Positions 51,279-60,739 of a DNA stretch of 64,000 nt are shown here, piece after piece (position 1 is the stretch's first letter; every line of letters begins with the position of its first letter). The position numbers and the translations under genes are program-made. Source of the stretch: Halobellus sp. LT62 (GTDB lineage Archaea; Halobacteriota; Halobacteria; Halobacteriales; Haloferacaceae); assembly GCF_037031285.1 (NCBI RefSeq), contig NZ_JAYEZO010000002.1:248001-312000 (forward strand), written 5' to 3'. Under the pieces are notes generated by a model. That model was given only the letters and a program-made list of their open reading frames with translations, ran no database searches and had not been told where the DNA came from.

Positions 51279-52652
51279 TCAGTACGTCTCGAGGTAGCGG
51301 TCGAGTTCCCACTGGGAGACGTCGATGCGGAACTCGTCGTACTCTTGGGTCTTCGCCTCGACGAACTTCTCGTAGACGTGCTCGCCGAGCGCGTCCTGAA
51401 TCGCCTCGTCCTCTTCGAGCGCGGCGACGGCCTCGCCGAGGTTGGCGGGGAGCGTGTCGATGCCGTACTCCTCGCGCTTGGCCTCGTCGAACTCGTAGAT
51501 GTTTTCCCTGACTGGGTCGGGCGCTTCGAGGCCCTCCTCGATGCCGTCGAGCCCGGCGGAGATGATCGCGGCGAACGCGAGGTAGGGGTTACACGACGGG
51601 TCGGGCGAACGGAGTTCGATGCGCGAGGCCGCCGGGATGCGGGCGGCCGGCTTCCGGATCAGCGCCGAGCGGTTGCGGTCGGACCACGCGACGTACACCG
51701 GCGCTTCGTAGCCGGGCACGAGGCGCTTGTAGGAGTTCACCGTCGGGTCGGCGACGGCCGTGATCGCGGGGGCGTGTTCGAGGACGCCCGCGAGGAACGA
51801 GTGCGCCGTCTCCGAGAGGTTGAACTCGTCGTCGTCGTCGTGGAAGGCGTTGTTGCCGTCCTCGTCGAACAGCGAGACGTGCGTGTGCATCCCCGATCCG
51901 TTGATCTTCGGGATCGGCTTGGGCATGAACGTCGCGTGCAGATCGTGCTGGGCCGCGATGGCGCGGACGACCGTGCGGAACGTTCCGACGTTATCGGCGG
52001 TGGTGAGCGCGTCGTCGTACTCGAAGTTGATCTCGTGCTGCCCTTCTGCGACCTCGTGGTGGCTGGCTTCGATCTCGAAGCCCATCGATTCGAGACCGTA
52101 GATGATGTCGCGGCGGACGTCAGAGGCGAGGTCCTTCGGCGCGAGGTCGAAGTAGCCGCCGGCGTCGTTGGTCTTCGTCGTCGCGCGCCCTTCCTCGTCC
52201 TCCTCGAAGAGGAAGAACTCCGGTTCGGGGGCGACGTTGACGGTGTAGCCCATCTCTTCGGCGCGTTCGAGCGTCTTCTTCAGGACGGTCCGCGGATCGC
52301 CCTCGAACGGCTCGCCGGTTGAGGTGTTGATGACGTCACAGATGAGGCGGCCCGAGCGGCCGTCGCGCCACGGCAGGATCGCGAACGTCTCGGGGTCGGG
52401 CTTGAGTCGCATGTCCGACTCCTGAATCCGCACGAACCCCTCGATGCTGGACCCGTCGAAGTAGATTCCGTCGCTGAAGGCCTTCTCGGCCTGCGTCGCG
52501 GGAACGGCGACGTTTTTTACAGTCCCGAGGATGTCGGTGAACTGGAGACGGAGAAAGTCGACGTCTTTCTCCTCGATCTCGTCGATTACGCGCTGTGCTT
52601 CGGCGGAAAGGCCGCCGTCTGTGGCGGCGACAGATTCGTTTTCGTCCGTCAT
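51279..52652 (-). CDS. glnA: Glutamine synthetase, type I
   Basis: A 457-residue ammonia-assimilating enzyme. [88 protein letters not shown] and [18 protein letters not shown] are the catalytic and metal-binding stretches in order. The C-terminal region lacks the adenylylation-site sequence of the bacterial I-beta type, so control is likely by effectors or PII proteins. It is divergent from an lrp gene, as known in Halobacterium. Confidence 0.97.
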   Translation of the reverse strand: MTDENESVAATDGGLSAEAQRVIDEIEEKDVDFLRLQFTDILGTVKNVAVPATQAEKAFSDGIYFDGSSIEGFVRIQESDMRLKPDPETFAILPWRDGRSGRLICDVINTSTGEPFEGDPRTVLKKTLERAEEMGYTVNVAPEPEFFLFEEDEEGRATTKTNDAGGYFDLAPKDLASDVRRDIIYGLESMGFEIEASHHEVAEGQHEINFEYDDALTTADNVGTFRTVVRAIAAQHDLHATFMPKPIPKINGSGMHTHVSLFDEDGNNAFHDDDDEFNLSETAHSFLAGVLEHAPAITAVADPTVNSYKRLVPGYEAPVYVAWSDRNRSALIRKPAARIPAASRIELRSPDPSCNPYLAFAAIISAGLDGIEEGLEAPDPVRENIYEFDEAKREEYGIDTLPANLGEAVAALEEDEAIQDALGEHVYEKFVEAKTQEYDEFRIDVSQWELDRYLETY

Positions 52653-52778
52653 ATCCTAGACAATCGAATCCGAACACTCCCAGTATAAAGACGTTATCGC
52701 TTAGTGCAAATGCCCCTAGTCGCATTCTGAATTGGATATTCGTAAAATTCTAATGCCCTCGAACACATTTCCATTGTA
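52653..52778. promoter_or_regulatory. Divergent glnA-lrp promoter region
   Basis: The 126 bases between the genes hold a TATA box for glnA (AGTATAAAGA on the plus strand at 52682-52691) and an AT-rich promoter zone for lrp. A GAATT-N12-AATTC inverted pair at 52729-52750 lies over the lrp side and is a possible Lrp binding site. Shared control by Lrp is likely. Confidence 0.55.
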
Positions 52779-53237
52779 ATGACGTATGAAAACCTCGACG
52801 CAAAATTGATCAATGCACTACTCGGCGACGGTCGAGCGAGCCTGCGGAGCCTCGCGGAGGAACTCGACGTGTCGGTCACGACGGTCTCGAATCACCTCCG
52901 CGACCTCGAAGACGCGGGCGTGATCGAGGGGTACACCCCGCGCGTGAACTACGACGCGCTCGGTTACGACGTGACCGCGATCATCCAGCTGAAGGTCGAG
53001 GGAAGCGCTCTCCCTGACATCACCGAGCGGTTGCAAGGTCACAAGCAGATGGTGACCGTCTACGAAGTCACCGGCGACTACGACGTCATCGCGGTCGGGA
53101 AGTTCGAGGACACCGACGGGATGAACGACCAGATCAAAGAGCTCCTCACCGACGCGGACATCCGCGAGTCGAACACGAGCGTCGTTCTCAACGCCGTCGT
53201 CGAGAACGCGCAGTTCGACCTCGACATCAGGGAGTAA
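52779..53237 (+). CDS. lrp: Lrp/AsnC family transcriptional regulator
   Basis: A 152-residue regulator. The HTH domain at residues 1-60 ([40 protein letters not shown]) is followed by a RAM ligand domain ([18 protein letters not shown]). Lrp proteins form octamers that respond to amino acids. Being divergent from glnA it is a candidate regulator of nitrogen assimilation, as described for the equivalent pair in Halobacterium salinarum. Confidence 0.93.
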   Translation: MTYENLDAKLINALLGDGRASLRSLAEELDVSVTTVSNHLRDLEDAGVIEGYTPRVNYDALGYDVTAIIQLKVEGSALPDITERLQGHKQMVTVYEVTGDYDVIAVGKFEDTDGMNDQIKELLTDADIRESNTSVVLNAVVENAQFDLDIRE

Positions 53238-53317
53238 GGTTCCGACGGCGTCGCGAGTCGTTCTCGCCCGCCGTTCACGCGGCGAGAGTCCCGCGAGCGA
53301 GTGGACTCGGCCGGAGG

Positions 53318-54229
53318 TCACTCCTCGAGGACGTCGTCCTCGGCGTGCGCGCGCACCCACAGTTGTCCGATCCGGGAGAGCCGCGTCCGGTAGGATTTCC
53401 CGCGCTCCTCCTGTTCGATGTAGCCCTTCCCGCCCGGGCCGAGCCGATCGACGTTGTAGATCACCTTCGATCTGAACGAGTCGGTGTACTCCTCGTTCAT
53501 GTCCCGGGCGAGCGTCTCCGCCAGTTCGGACACGGAATCGAACTCGCCGTACTCGCCGAGTTCGTAGAGGATGACCTCCTCGAAGGGTTTGACGTTCTGA
53601 AAGGACGCCACCGGCAGTTCGACGACGTGGCTGTCGCCGATGCGTTTCGCGCCGATAGTCGTCCCGCGCTCGTCGAACTCCGCGAGGATGTCCGTCGCCG
53701 ACTCGTGGCGCTCGCGGATGCGCTCGTCGTCGACGTCCTCGCCCGACAGCAGTTCGTCGAGCAGGGCTTTGGCCTCGCGGACCTCCTCTGCGAGTTCGGT
53801 TTCGAGGTACTTCTCGGGGGCGGTGTAGTAGGTGTGAATCCGGTCGCGATCGGCCTGTCGCTCGACCATAATCGAGTGTGCGGCCGTCGCGAACGCGAAG
53901 GAGACCGGCCGCGGCATCGCCGAGACGTTCACCCACACCTCCGAATCCGCAGCGGCGTCCAGTTCCTCGTTGATGAGGTCGTAGGCCTGCTCGAAGGCGG
54001 CGTCGTAGTCGTAGACGTCGGCGACGACGACGCGCTCGGTATCTGCCCCGAGGAGGTTCTGAAAGTCCTTTTCGAGCTTCTGTGAGAGGTGCTGAGAGTA
54101 CTCGACGTTCGACTCGCTGCCGACCGCGCCCTCCAAGAGAATCACCCGGTCGACGTCCCGCTGGTCCCGGATGAGGGGCGCGATGAGCCGGTCGTAGTCG
54201 AAGCCGACCGGCACGATATGAGTCTGCAT
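53318..54229 (-). CDS. HFX_2341-family regulator: CARF-like domain plus winged helix
   Basis: A 303-residue protein. The N-terminal ~150 residues (MQTHIVPVGFDYDRLIAPL, VADVYDYDAAFEQAYDLINE, VWVNVSAMPRPVSFAFATAA) form the DUF6293/HFX_2341 domain, which has a CARF-like Rossmann fold. The rest is helical and ends in a winged-helix region (PFEEVILYELGEYGEFDSVS, RLSRIGQLWVRAHAEDD). CARF domains bind cyclic oligoadenylates in CRISPR systems, but no CRISPR genes are here, so the ligand is unknown. It is probably a transcriptional regulator. Confidence 0.83.
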   Translation of the reverse strand: MQTHIVPVGFDYDRLIAPLIRDQRDVDRVILLEGAVGSESNVEYSQHLSQKLEKDFQNLLGADTERVVVADVYDYDAAFEQAYDLINEELDAAADSEVWVNVSAMPRPVSFAFATAAHSIMVERQADRDRIHTYYTAPEKYLETELAEEVREAKALLDELLSGEDVDDERIRERHESATDILAEFDERGTTIGAKRIGDSHVVELPVASFQNVKPFEEVILYELGEYGEFDSVSELAETLARDMNEEYTDSFRSKVIYNVDRLGPGGKGYIEQEERGKSYRTRLSRIGQLWVRAHAEDDVLEE

Positions 54230-54307
54230 ACGCCGCCGTAGGTTCGACTGGGTGTTAAAGCGACCGTCACCGATCTCCTCCGCTCGTCCGCCGATTCACG
54301 ATGTCTC

Positions 54308-55810
54308 TCAGTCCGCTCGCGCGCCGACCGCGAACGTCTCGCTGCGCTCGTCGGGAGCGGCGGCGGTGACGAGCGAGACGCCGACGGTGAGCACCAGCGA
54401 GAGGATCATCCCGTAGAGCGCGAAGTCCCACGTGAAGTACGTCGACCCGAGGACCGACACGCCGCCAACCGTCACAGCGGGCACGAAAACGTGGGCGACG
54501 TAGAAGAGTTGTGAGCCGAGGACACCGGCGAACATCCCCTGTCGGGTCGTCCGCGGCCAGTAGAGCGCGACGATCACCGGGAAGGCCAGCTGGGCGTACC
54601 CGCCGAACGCGGTGTCGCCGATCTCGATGAGCGTGCCCGGTCGGAACAGACTGGCGACGAACGTCCCGATCGCGAACGCGGCGACGCCGACCCGGGCGAT
54701 CCACGCCTCGCGCTCGTCGCTCGCGGTCGGGTTCACGAACGGTCGATAGAGGTCCCGCGTCAGGTACGACGATCCCGAGAGCAGCATCGAATCGGAGGAA
54801 GACATCATCGCCGCCATCGCGCCGGCGACGACGAGCGCGGCGAACCACGCGGGCGTGTAGGCGTTCAACAGCACGGGCACGACGTTCGCGCCCTCCGGCA
54901 CCGACACGCCGAGACCCGCCGCCCACGACCCCAGCAGGAACGCTGGCACGAACAGCAGCACGACCAGTATCGGCCACAGCGCGAACGACCGTTTCAGCAC
55001 GCGGGCGTCCTTGGCGACGAAGAAGCGCTGATTGATCTGGGGGAACATCGCGACGCCGAAGGCGATCGTCACGGCCTGGGCGATCATCCACTGCGGCGAG
55101 TAGAGGCCGCCGCCGAGGCTGAGGAACTCGGGGTTCGTCTCCGCTAGGGAGGCCGACACCGCGTCGAGTCCGCCCGCGGCCGCGAGCACCCAGCCGACGG
55201 CGATCCAGACGATTCCGAGCATGAAGACACCCTGAATCGTGTCCGTCCACGCGACGCCGCGAAGCCCCGCGAGGACGACGTAGACGATCATAAACAGCGT
55301 GATCGCCGCCGCGCCGATCCAGTAGGGGATCGCACCGTTCGTGAGGCCGACGATCGCCTCACCGGCACCCATCTGCTGGAGCATCACGTACGGGAACAGC
55401 CAGAAGATCGAGACGCCCGCGACGAGCGCGCGGAGGCGCTTCGAGCCGAAGCGATCGCCGAGCATCTCGCCCAGTGTGACGTAGCCTTGGGCCTTCCCGA
55501 TGAGCCACTGCCGGTAGCCGATCCCGTACCAGAGGATCGCAAAGAGGATCCCGTCCATCAGGCCCATCACGAGGATCCACTCGGGGCCGGACGCGTACGC
55601 GAGGTTCGGCCCGCCGAAGAACGTGAACGCCGAGAGCAGCGTCGCGAAGGTCGTAAACAGGAGCACGCCGGTCCCGATCGATCGACTCGCGAGGTAGTAG
55701 TCCTCGGCGTCGCGGCCGGTCACCCGGTACGCGAAGACGCCGACCGCGAGCGCGACGACGAGATACGCCCCGACGACGCCGAGTTGGACGAGGAGCGCGG
55801 ACTCAACCAT
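54308..55810 (-). CDS. Sodium:solute symporter family protein
   Basis: A 500-residue SSS-family transporter with about 13 helices. Patterns include DYYLASRSIGTGVLLFTTFA, LLSAFTFFGGPNLAYASG, YVTLGEMLGDRFGS and VAGAMAAMMSSSDSMLLSGS, the last matching the sodium-site region. It resembles pantothenate/monocarboxylate symporters, but the substrate cannot be assigned. The preceding DUF3311 gene overlaps by 8 bases; such small partners regularly accompany this symporter type. Confidence 0.88.
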   Translation of the reverse strand: MVESALLVQLGVVGAYLVVALAVGVFAYRVTGRDAEDYYLASRSIGTGVLLFTTFATLLSAFTFFGGPNLAYASGPEWILVMGLMDGILFAILWYGIGYRQWLIGKAQGYVTLGEMLGDRFGSKRLRALVAGVSIFWLFPYVMLQQMGAGEAIVGLTNGAIPYWIGAAAITLFMIVYVVLAGLRGVAWTDTIQGVFMLGIVWIAVGWVLAAAGGLDAVSASLAETNPEFLSLGGGLYSPQWMIAQAVTIAFGVAMFPQINQRFFVAKDARVLKRSFALWPILVVLLFVPAFLLGSWAAGLGVSVPEGANVVPVLLNAYTPAWFAALVVAGAMAAMMSSSDSMLLSGSSYLTRDLYRPFVNPTASDEREAWIARVGVAAFAIGTFVASLFRPGTLIEIGDTAFGGYAQLAFPVIVALYWPRTTRQGMFAGVLGSQLFYVAHVFVPAVTVGGVSVLGSTYFTWDFALYGMILSLVLTVGVSLVTAAAPDERSETFAVGARAD

Positions 55811-56036
55811 CGAATCCCACCTCCTCGGGGTCGACGTGCATCAACCGATCCCACGCCCCGCGGCTGAACAGCGCGAAGGCGAGCGACGCGATCACCATCC
55901 AGCCGATGTGCCACCACAGCCAGACCGGCAGTCCGAGCACTGTCGCGGCGTCACCCCAGAGGAACCACGGAATAGCGAACGCGACGAGTACCGCGAAGAC
56001 GCCGATCCAGAGATAATCCGTCTTCCGTCTCTTCAT
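55803..56036 (-). CDS. DUF3311 small membrane protein, symporter partner
   Basis: A 77-residue protein with two helices (FAVLVAFAIPWFLW and the stretch ending FALFSRGAWDRLM). It matches the DUF3311 family found in front of SSS symporters, where it may be a subunit or insertion aid. Its coding end overlaps the symporter start, so the two are cotranslated. AGGAGAG precedes the ATG at 56034-56036 at ribosome-binding-site distance. Confidence 0.85.
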   Translation of the reverse strand: MKRRKTDYLWIGVFAVLVAFAIPWFLWGDAATVLGLPVWLWWHIGWMVIASLAFALFSRGAWDRLMHVDPEEVGFDG

Positions 56037-56389
56037 CGAATTGCTCTCCTCACTCGGAGTATGTAAAAATTACTCTTATAACTTCGAAATAGAGATACGA
56101 AGAAATTATTTCTACAAAAGTCAGGGGTGGTAGATTCTGTTGATTAACAACGGTCTCGAATCGCCGTATCCGACCGTGCTGCCGTCGGCGTCGGCCGTGT
56201 GAGACGCGTCGCAGTTGTGAACCGGCTCGACACCATCGCCGTCCGGGAAAAAATCGCTCTGATCGGCGTGCGCTGTGATATCCCGGGTACGATAGCTATT
56301 TGCCGCGAGCGACCCATCTATACGGATGTCATCGGGTTTCCCATGACGCGCATATCACCATCATCCCGCCCCTCCGGGGGTATTCACCA
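56037..56389. other. Intergenic region with the symporter promoter and dnaG leader
   Basis: No gene is supported in these 353 bases. The first 80 are AT-rich and hold, for the minus strand, a TATA box GTTATAAGAG (56073-56082). Just upstream of it is an inverted pair CTTCG-N11-CGAAG (56082-56102) next to AGAAATTATTTCT, which look like an operator. The remainder leads to dnaG. Confidence 0.5.
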
Positions 56390-57994
56390 ATGGAAGACAC
56401 CGAAAAATACCTCATACACGCAGCGATCACCGCCGACGGCATCGTCGAGCGGTCCGACGTCGTCGGGGCCATCTTCGGCCAGACCGAGGGACTCCTCGGC
56501 GACGACTTGGACCTGCGCGACCTCCAGCAGTCGTCGAAAGTCGGGCGAATCGACGTCGAAATCGACTCGCAGAACGGCCAGTCCTTCGGGACGGTCACCA
56601 TCGCGAGCAGTCTCGATCGGGTCAAGACCGCGATCCTCGCCGCCTCCCTCGAAACGATCACGCGCGTCGGTCCCTGCCGGGCCACCGTCGAGGTAACCGA
56701 CATCGAGGACGTCCGCGAGGCCAAGCGCCGCGAGGTCGTCGAGCGCGCGAAGGAACTGCTCTCGGACTCCTTCGACGAGAGCGTGATCTCCTCGACCGAA
56801 ATTTTAGATGAGGTCAAAGAGAGCGTTCGCATCGAGGACATCAGCGAGTACGAGGGGCTCCCGGCGGGCCCCAACGTCGCCGACTCCGACGCGGTCGTCG
56901 TCGTCGAGGGCCGCGCCGACGTCCTGACGCTCCTGAGCTACGGGATCAAGAACGCCATCGCCGTGGAGGGGACTAACGTCCCCGAAACGGTCGCGAACCT
57001 CACCCAAGAGCGGACGACGACCGCCTTCTTCGACGGCGACCGCGGCGGCGAGCTCATCCTCCGCGAACTGCGGCAGGTGGGCGACGTCGACTACGTCGCG
57101 TTCGCGCCGGAGGGACGCTCCGTCGAGGACCTCAAGCGCCACGAGGTGTTCGCGGCGCTCCGCGATAAGGTTTCGATCGACGCCTACGAGTCCGCAGAGC
57201 ACGCTCCCACGGTCGACGAGGACGCCGAAACGACCGAGGGCGAACGACCGGCTGAGGGCGAGCGATCGACGGAGGGTGAGCGGCCGGACCCTCCGCGGGG
57301 GTCGCCGACGACTGATTCGGCGACCCCATCCGAACCGACGGAGCCGACGACCCGCGGCCGACCGGAAGAGCACGTAGACGCCGCTCCCGAGGACGCTCTC
57401 GACGAGCCCATCGATTCGCCCACCGGCGAGGAGCGGTCCGGCGGTCGCGATGCCTTCGCGCTCTCGACGAACGACACCGCCGGAGACCGCGGAGACCCCG
57501 TCGCCAACGGCGTCGAAACGACGTCTGCTGAGGCGTCTTCCGGCGACGACGAGACCGATGCCTCGACCGGACTGAGCGATGCGACCGACGACTCCGCGGA
57601 CGGCGCGGAGGGCGGTGAGGCCGGAACGGACGCCGAGGCGAAGCCCGAACCCAGTAATGACGCGACGGACGCCGAAACTCCCTCGCCGCGCTCGCTCAGA
57701 GATCACGTCCGCGAGGTCATCGACGGGAACACCGGGACGATCCGTCTGCTCGACGAGGAGCTCTCGACGGTCGAAGAGGCGTCTGCCGAAGACGCCTTCG
57801 AGACGCTCGCCGACGCCGACCCCGCGCCGTACGCGGCGGTCGTCGACGGGGAGTTCACTCAGCGGCTCCTTGACGTCGCGTCTCAGCGGGGAGTCGAACA
57901 CGCGGTCGCGCGATCGACCGGCGAGTTCGTCAAGAAGCCGGTCGGTGTGCGACTCCTGACGGCGGATCAGCTGGCGCAATCCGTCGCGAACTGA
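56390..57994 (+). CDS. dnaG: Archaeal DnaG primase-like protein
   Basis: A 534-residue protein. The N-terminal helical part begins MEDTEKYLIHAAITADGIVE. A Toprim domain at about residues 165-255 has VVVVEGRADVLTLLSYGIKN and TTTAFFDGDRGGE for metal binding. A disordered Glu/Thr/Asp-rich region (~270-440) includes EGERPAEGERSTEGERP. A conserved C-terminal domain holds RSLRDHVREVIDGNTGTIRL. In archaea DnaG associates with the RNA exosome and has primase activity in vitro; PriSL is the main primase. The start is the ATG at 56390. Confidence 0.93.
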   Translation: MEDTEKYLIHAAITADGIVERSDVVGAIFGQTEGLLGDDLDLRDLQQSSKVGRIDVEIDSQNGQSFGTVTIASSLDRVKTAILAASLETITRVGPCRATVEVTDIEDVREAKRREVVERAKELLSDSFDESVISSTEILDEVKESVRIEDISEYEGLPAGPNVADSDAVVVVEGRADVLTLLSYGIKNAIAVEGTNVPETVANLTQERTTTAFFDGDRGGELILRELRQVGDVDYVAFAPEGRSVEDLKRHEVFAALRDKVSIDAYESAEHAPTVDEDAETTEGERPAEGERSTEGERPDPPRGSPTTDSATPSEPTEPTTRGRPEEHVDAAPEDALDEPIDSPTGEERSGGRDAFALSTNDTAGDRGDPVANGVETTSAEASSGDDETDASTGLSDATDDSADGAEGGEAGTDAEAKPEPSNDATDAETPSPRSLRDHVREVIDGNTGTIRLLDEELSTVEEASAEDAFETLADADPAPYAAVVDGEFTQRLLDVASQRGVEHAVARSTGEFVKKPVGVRLLTADQLAQSVAN

Positions 57995-58011
57995 TCGGGC
58001 GTCGGCGACGG

Positions 58012-58062
58012 ATTTTCGGACGTTGGAACGGCTTTCGGACGCTGGAACCGTTTTTCGAACGG
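58012..58062 (+). repeat. Short near-tandem repeat after dnaG
   Basis: Three imperfect copies of TTTCGGACGTTGGAACGG-like sequence, each about 19 bases, follow the dnaG stop codon. They end in TTTTTCGAACGG. They lie between convergent genes and carry T-runs, so they may help termination. Confidence 0.4.
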
Positions 58063-58069
58063 CGGTTGG

Positions 58070-58504
58070 CTACTCGGGGACGTCGTACGCGTACACTACT
58101 GCGTCGACCGCGCGTTCCCCTCCTTCAATCTCGTAGAACCCCGATTGCCGACCGATCTCCTCGAACCCTACCGATTCGTACAGCGACCGCGCGGCGTCGT
58201 TGTCCACGGCGACCGTCAGGGTCAGCCGCGCCCCCGGCTCCCGATCCGCAATCACCGCTCGGAGTAAGGCCCGGGCGCGCCCCTCCCGGCGATACGCCGG
58301 GTGGATCGCCACCTCCGCGATGTGTGCGTCGCCGATGACGAGCACATAGCCGACCGGTCGGTCTGTCCGTCCGCCGCCGGCGACGGAAACCAGACAGGTC
58401 CCGAGCGCCGGCACCGACGCGAGCAGCTCCGGCGCGGGCGCGGCGAGATACGACTGAAGCTCGGTGAGGGCGTCGAGATCGGCCGAATGCGCGGGACGGA
58501 TCAT
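58070..58504 (-). CDS. RimI-like GNAT acetyltransferase
   Basis: A 144-residue single-domain acetyltransferase. The loop EVAIHPAYRREGRARALLRA binds acetyl-CoA and TVAVDNDAARSLYESVGFEE is the RimI-type end. Likely protein or small-molecule N-acetylation; target unknown. It lies 54 bases upstream-to-downstream from the DUF92 gene that reads the same way. Confidence 0.82.
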   Translation of the reverse strand: MIRPAHSADLDALTELQSYLAAPAPELLASVPALGTCLVSVAGGGRTDRPVGYVLVIGDAHIAEVAIHPAYRREGRARALLRAVIADREPGARLTLTVAVDNDAARSLYESVGFEEIGRQSGFYEIEGGERAVDAVVYAYDVPE

Positions 58505-58558
58505 AAGGGACGGGACGTGGTTAGCGAGCGGACGTGAATGCGGGTGGCTGCGAACGAT

Positions 58559-59863
58559 TCACAGGAGCGCGAGGGCGGTGACGGCGCTGACGACCGCACC
58601 GACGAGCGTCGCCGCGAAGTTGACGGCCTCGTTGCCGAACGCGGGGCCTTCGATCGTCGCTCCGAGGACGCTGTCGGCGGTCATTCCGAGGAAGCCACCG
58701 ACGGCGATGACGGTCGCGCCGAACGACGAGACCCCCGGGAGGAGAGCCAGTGCGACGACGGCGACGACGGCCGCACCGAGAAAGCCGAATAGCTCTCCCT
58801 GCCACGTGACGCCGCCGTCGGTGCCCGGCGAGACGGGTTCCAGCGTCGTGATGAGTCGGGGATTGTCGTAAAGGCCGCCGAGCTCCGAGGAGAGCGTGTC
58901 GCTCAGGGCGGCCGCCATCGATCCGGCGAAGGCGTACTGGAAGATCACCCCGTCGATCGGGACCGACCGACTCGCGGCGAAGCAGATCACGCAGAGTACG
59001 GCGACGGCCGCGTTGCCGAGGACGTTTCCGGTCCCCCTCGCTCCCTCGTTCTCTTCTGCGATGCCGCGGCGTTTCTTCTCGTCGTACTTGTACTTCGTCG
59101 AGAGCGAGCCGACGCCGAAGAAGCTGATCAGGACGGCGAACCAGCCGATCCCGCCGAAGACGATCACGAGGAGTCCGAGGAGGACGCCCGAGAGCATTCC
59201 GGCGACCGAGGCCGCCCCGAGCGCGTACGAGACGTATCCGAGGCCGACAGTGACGGCGAGCGCGGCGGCTACGTCGACCGTTCCGACCGAGACCGCGAGC
59301 GCGTCGAACAGCCACAGCAAGAGCCCGGTCGAGAGCATCACGAGCGGGTCGTCGCGCTCGAAGAGCATCTCCCGGAAGAGCGCGGCGACGAGCGTGCCCG
59401 CAACGGCGAGAAAGACGAACCGAGGGGCGAGAATCGGCGACTGCGACAGTGCGGCCACTGCCGCCTGTCCCCCGACCCCCGCGACGCTTCCCGCGACGAT
59501 GAACCCCGTCGCGCCGAGGAACGGGTTGTCCGTCGACTCGGCGACGAGGCGCTTGCCGAGGTTCCCGTACGCGAGAACCACCACCGCGGCGACGAACAGC
59601 GAAACGGGGAGGCCGATTTCGGTCGCCAACAGCGCGAGTCCGGCGGCCGCGAGCGCGAATCCGGTGAGCCCGTTCAGCCGCCCCTCGCGTCTGTCGGCCG
59701 GTCGGGCGAAGAGCTCGAACAGCGGCCCGTCCGTCACGCCGAACGCCGCGACGGCGGCGATCACGGCGAACGGAGCGAACGCCGCCCGCCCGAGCACCGG
59801 GGCCGCGAGTGCGAGGGTCCCCACCAGGGCGAATCCGCTCGCCCGCCGGAGCGTCGGTTGCAC
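58559..59863 (-). CDS. DUF92 membrane protein (TMEM19/phytyl-phosphate kinase-like)
   Basis: A 434-residue membrane protein with about twelve helices. The C-terminal ~220 residues are the DUF92 domain (FVLGAASVAG-type GALGAASVAGMLSGVLLG-like stretch, SFFGVGSLSTKYKYDEKKRR, AASLSDTLSSELG-like AALSDTLSSELGGLYDNP, GFLGMTADSVLGATIEG). Plant VTE6 of this family phosphorylates phytyl phosphate, so an isoprenoid-phosphate kinase role is possible. The N-terminal half is a related cytidylyltransferase-like hydrophobic domain. The start is a GTG at 59861-59863. Confidence 0.8.
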   Translation of the reverse strand: MQPTLRRASGFALVGTLALAAPVLGRAAFAPFAVIAAVAAFGVTDGPLFELFARPADRREGRLNGLTGFALAAAGLALLATEIGLPVSLFVAAVVVLAYGNLGKRLVAESTDNPFLGATGFIVAGSVAGVGGQAAVAALSQSPILAPRFVFLAVAGTLVAALFREMLFERDDPLVMLSTGLLLWLFDALAVSVGTVDVAAALAVTVGLGYVSYALGAASVAGMLSGVLLGLLVIVFGGIGWFAVLISFFGVGSLSTKYKYDEKKRRGIAEENEGARGTGNVLGNAAVAVLCVICFAASRSVPIDGVIFQYAFAGSMAAALSDTLSSELGGLYDNPRLITTLEPVSPGTDGGVTWQGELFGFLGAAVVAVVALALLPGVSSFGATVIAVGGFLGMTADSVLGATIEGPAFGNEAVNFAATLVGAVVSAVTALALL

Positions 59864-59929
59864 ACCCCCGGATACCGCCGACGCGCACTTAACCCTCCCG
59901 ACATCGCGTCCCCCGATTCCGCGGCCGTC

Positions 59930-60739
59930 TCAGAGCGTTTCTGTCACCTGCTCTGCGCTCGCGACCTCGGGAATGATCACCTCGTCGGCCCCGGCGCGTC
60001 GCGCGAGCGCCTCGTACATCTCGTCGCCGACGCGAACGATCTCTCTGACAGTCGGGGCGATCTGACTCGCGGCCATCGCGATCTGGATGTTCGCGTTCGA
60101 GTCGTCGATCGCGCCGACGACGGTGGCCGCCCGTTTGACACCGGCTTCCCGAAGCACCTCCTCACGGCGCGCGTCGCCCTGAATCGCCAGCAGATCGTCG
60201 TCGAGCGCGCGCTGGAACTCCGCGTCCGCCCGCTCGATCACGACCACCTCGAGATCGTGGGTCTGCAAGGCCCTTCCCACCGTCTTTCCGAACGTCCCGT
60301 ATCCACAGATGATGATATGCCCGTGCAACTGGTCGATGTCGCGTTCGATCTGCATCTCTCGTAACTCCGATTGAATCCGTCCGCCGAAAGCCGCCGAAAA
60401 CACGGTCTCTCCGATCCAGAGACCGACGACGATGAGTCCCGATAACACGACGACGGCGTAGCCTTTCGTCAGCGTCTCCGGGCCGCCGTGCGCTTGGAAG
60501 TGCAACTCGATGCTCGTCGGATCGAGGAGCCAGAACAGCGCGTCGACCACGCCGACACCGCCCAGCGAACTGAACCCGATGACGCCGAGCGTGACCACGG
60601 CGAGAAACGCCGCAACCGGCCGTAGGAGCCGCCGCATCAACGGTCGTCCGAGGATCGCCCGGAGCGACTGCCCCGGCTGTGGGGTCACCGTTCCCACCGA
60701 GCCCCGCTCGACTCTCGGATGGTGGTTTCTGTAACGCAC
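59930..60739 (-). CDS. TrkA-N (NAD-binding) membrane protein, channel-like
   Basis: A 269-residue protein with two transmembrane segments (residues ~40-62 and ~95-116) followed by a Rossmann NAD-binding RCK domain (HIIICGYGTFGKTVGRALQT, VVVIERADAEFQRALDDD, VGAIDDSNANIQIAMAA). The layout is that of a two-helix potassium channel, but the pore loop (DPTSIELHFQAHGGPETLTK) has no TVGYG selectivity filter. It may be a non-conducting or different transport regulator. The start is a GTG at 60737-60739. Confidence 0.8.
   Translation of the reverse strand: MRYRNHHPRVERGSVGTVTPQPGQSLRAILGRPLMRRLLRPVAAFLAVVTLGVIGFSSLGGVGVVDALFWLLDPTSIELHFQAHGGPETLTKGYAVVVLSGLIVVGLWIGETVFSAAFGGRIQSELREMQIERDIDQLHGHIIICGYGTFGKTVGRALQTHDLEVVVIERADAEFQRALDDDLLAIQGDARREEVLREAGVKRAATVVGAIDDSNANIQIAMAASQIAPTVREIVRVGDEMYEALARRAGADEVIIPEVASAEQVTETL

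Noticed and set aside
52701-52720. A further copy of the 39-kb palindrome arm near TGCAAATGC
   Set aside because: Only nine bases match and the flanks differ, so it is probably chance in the glnA-lrp promoter.
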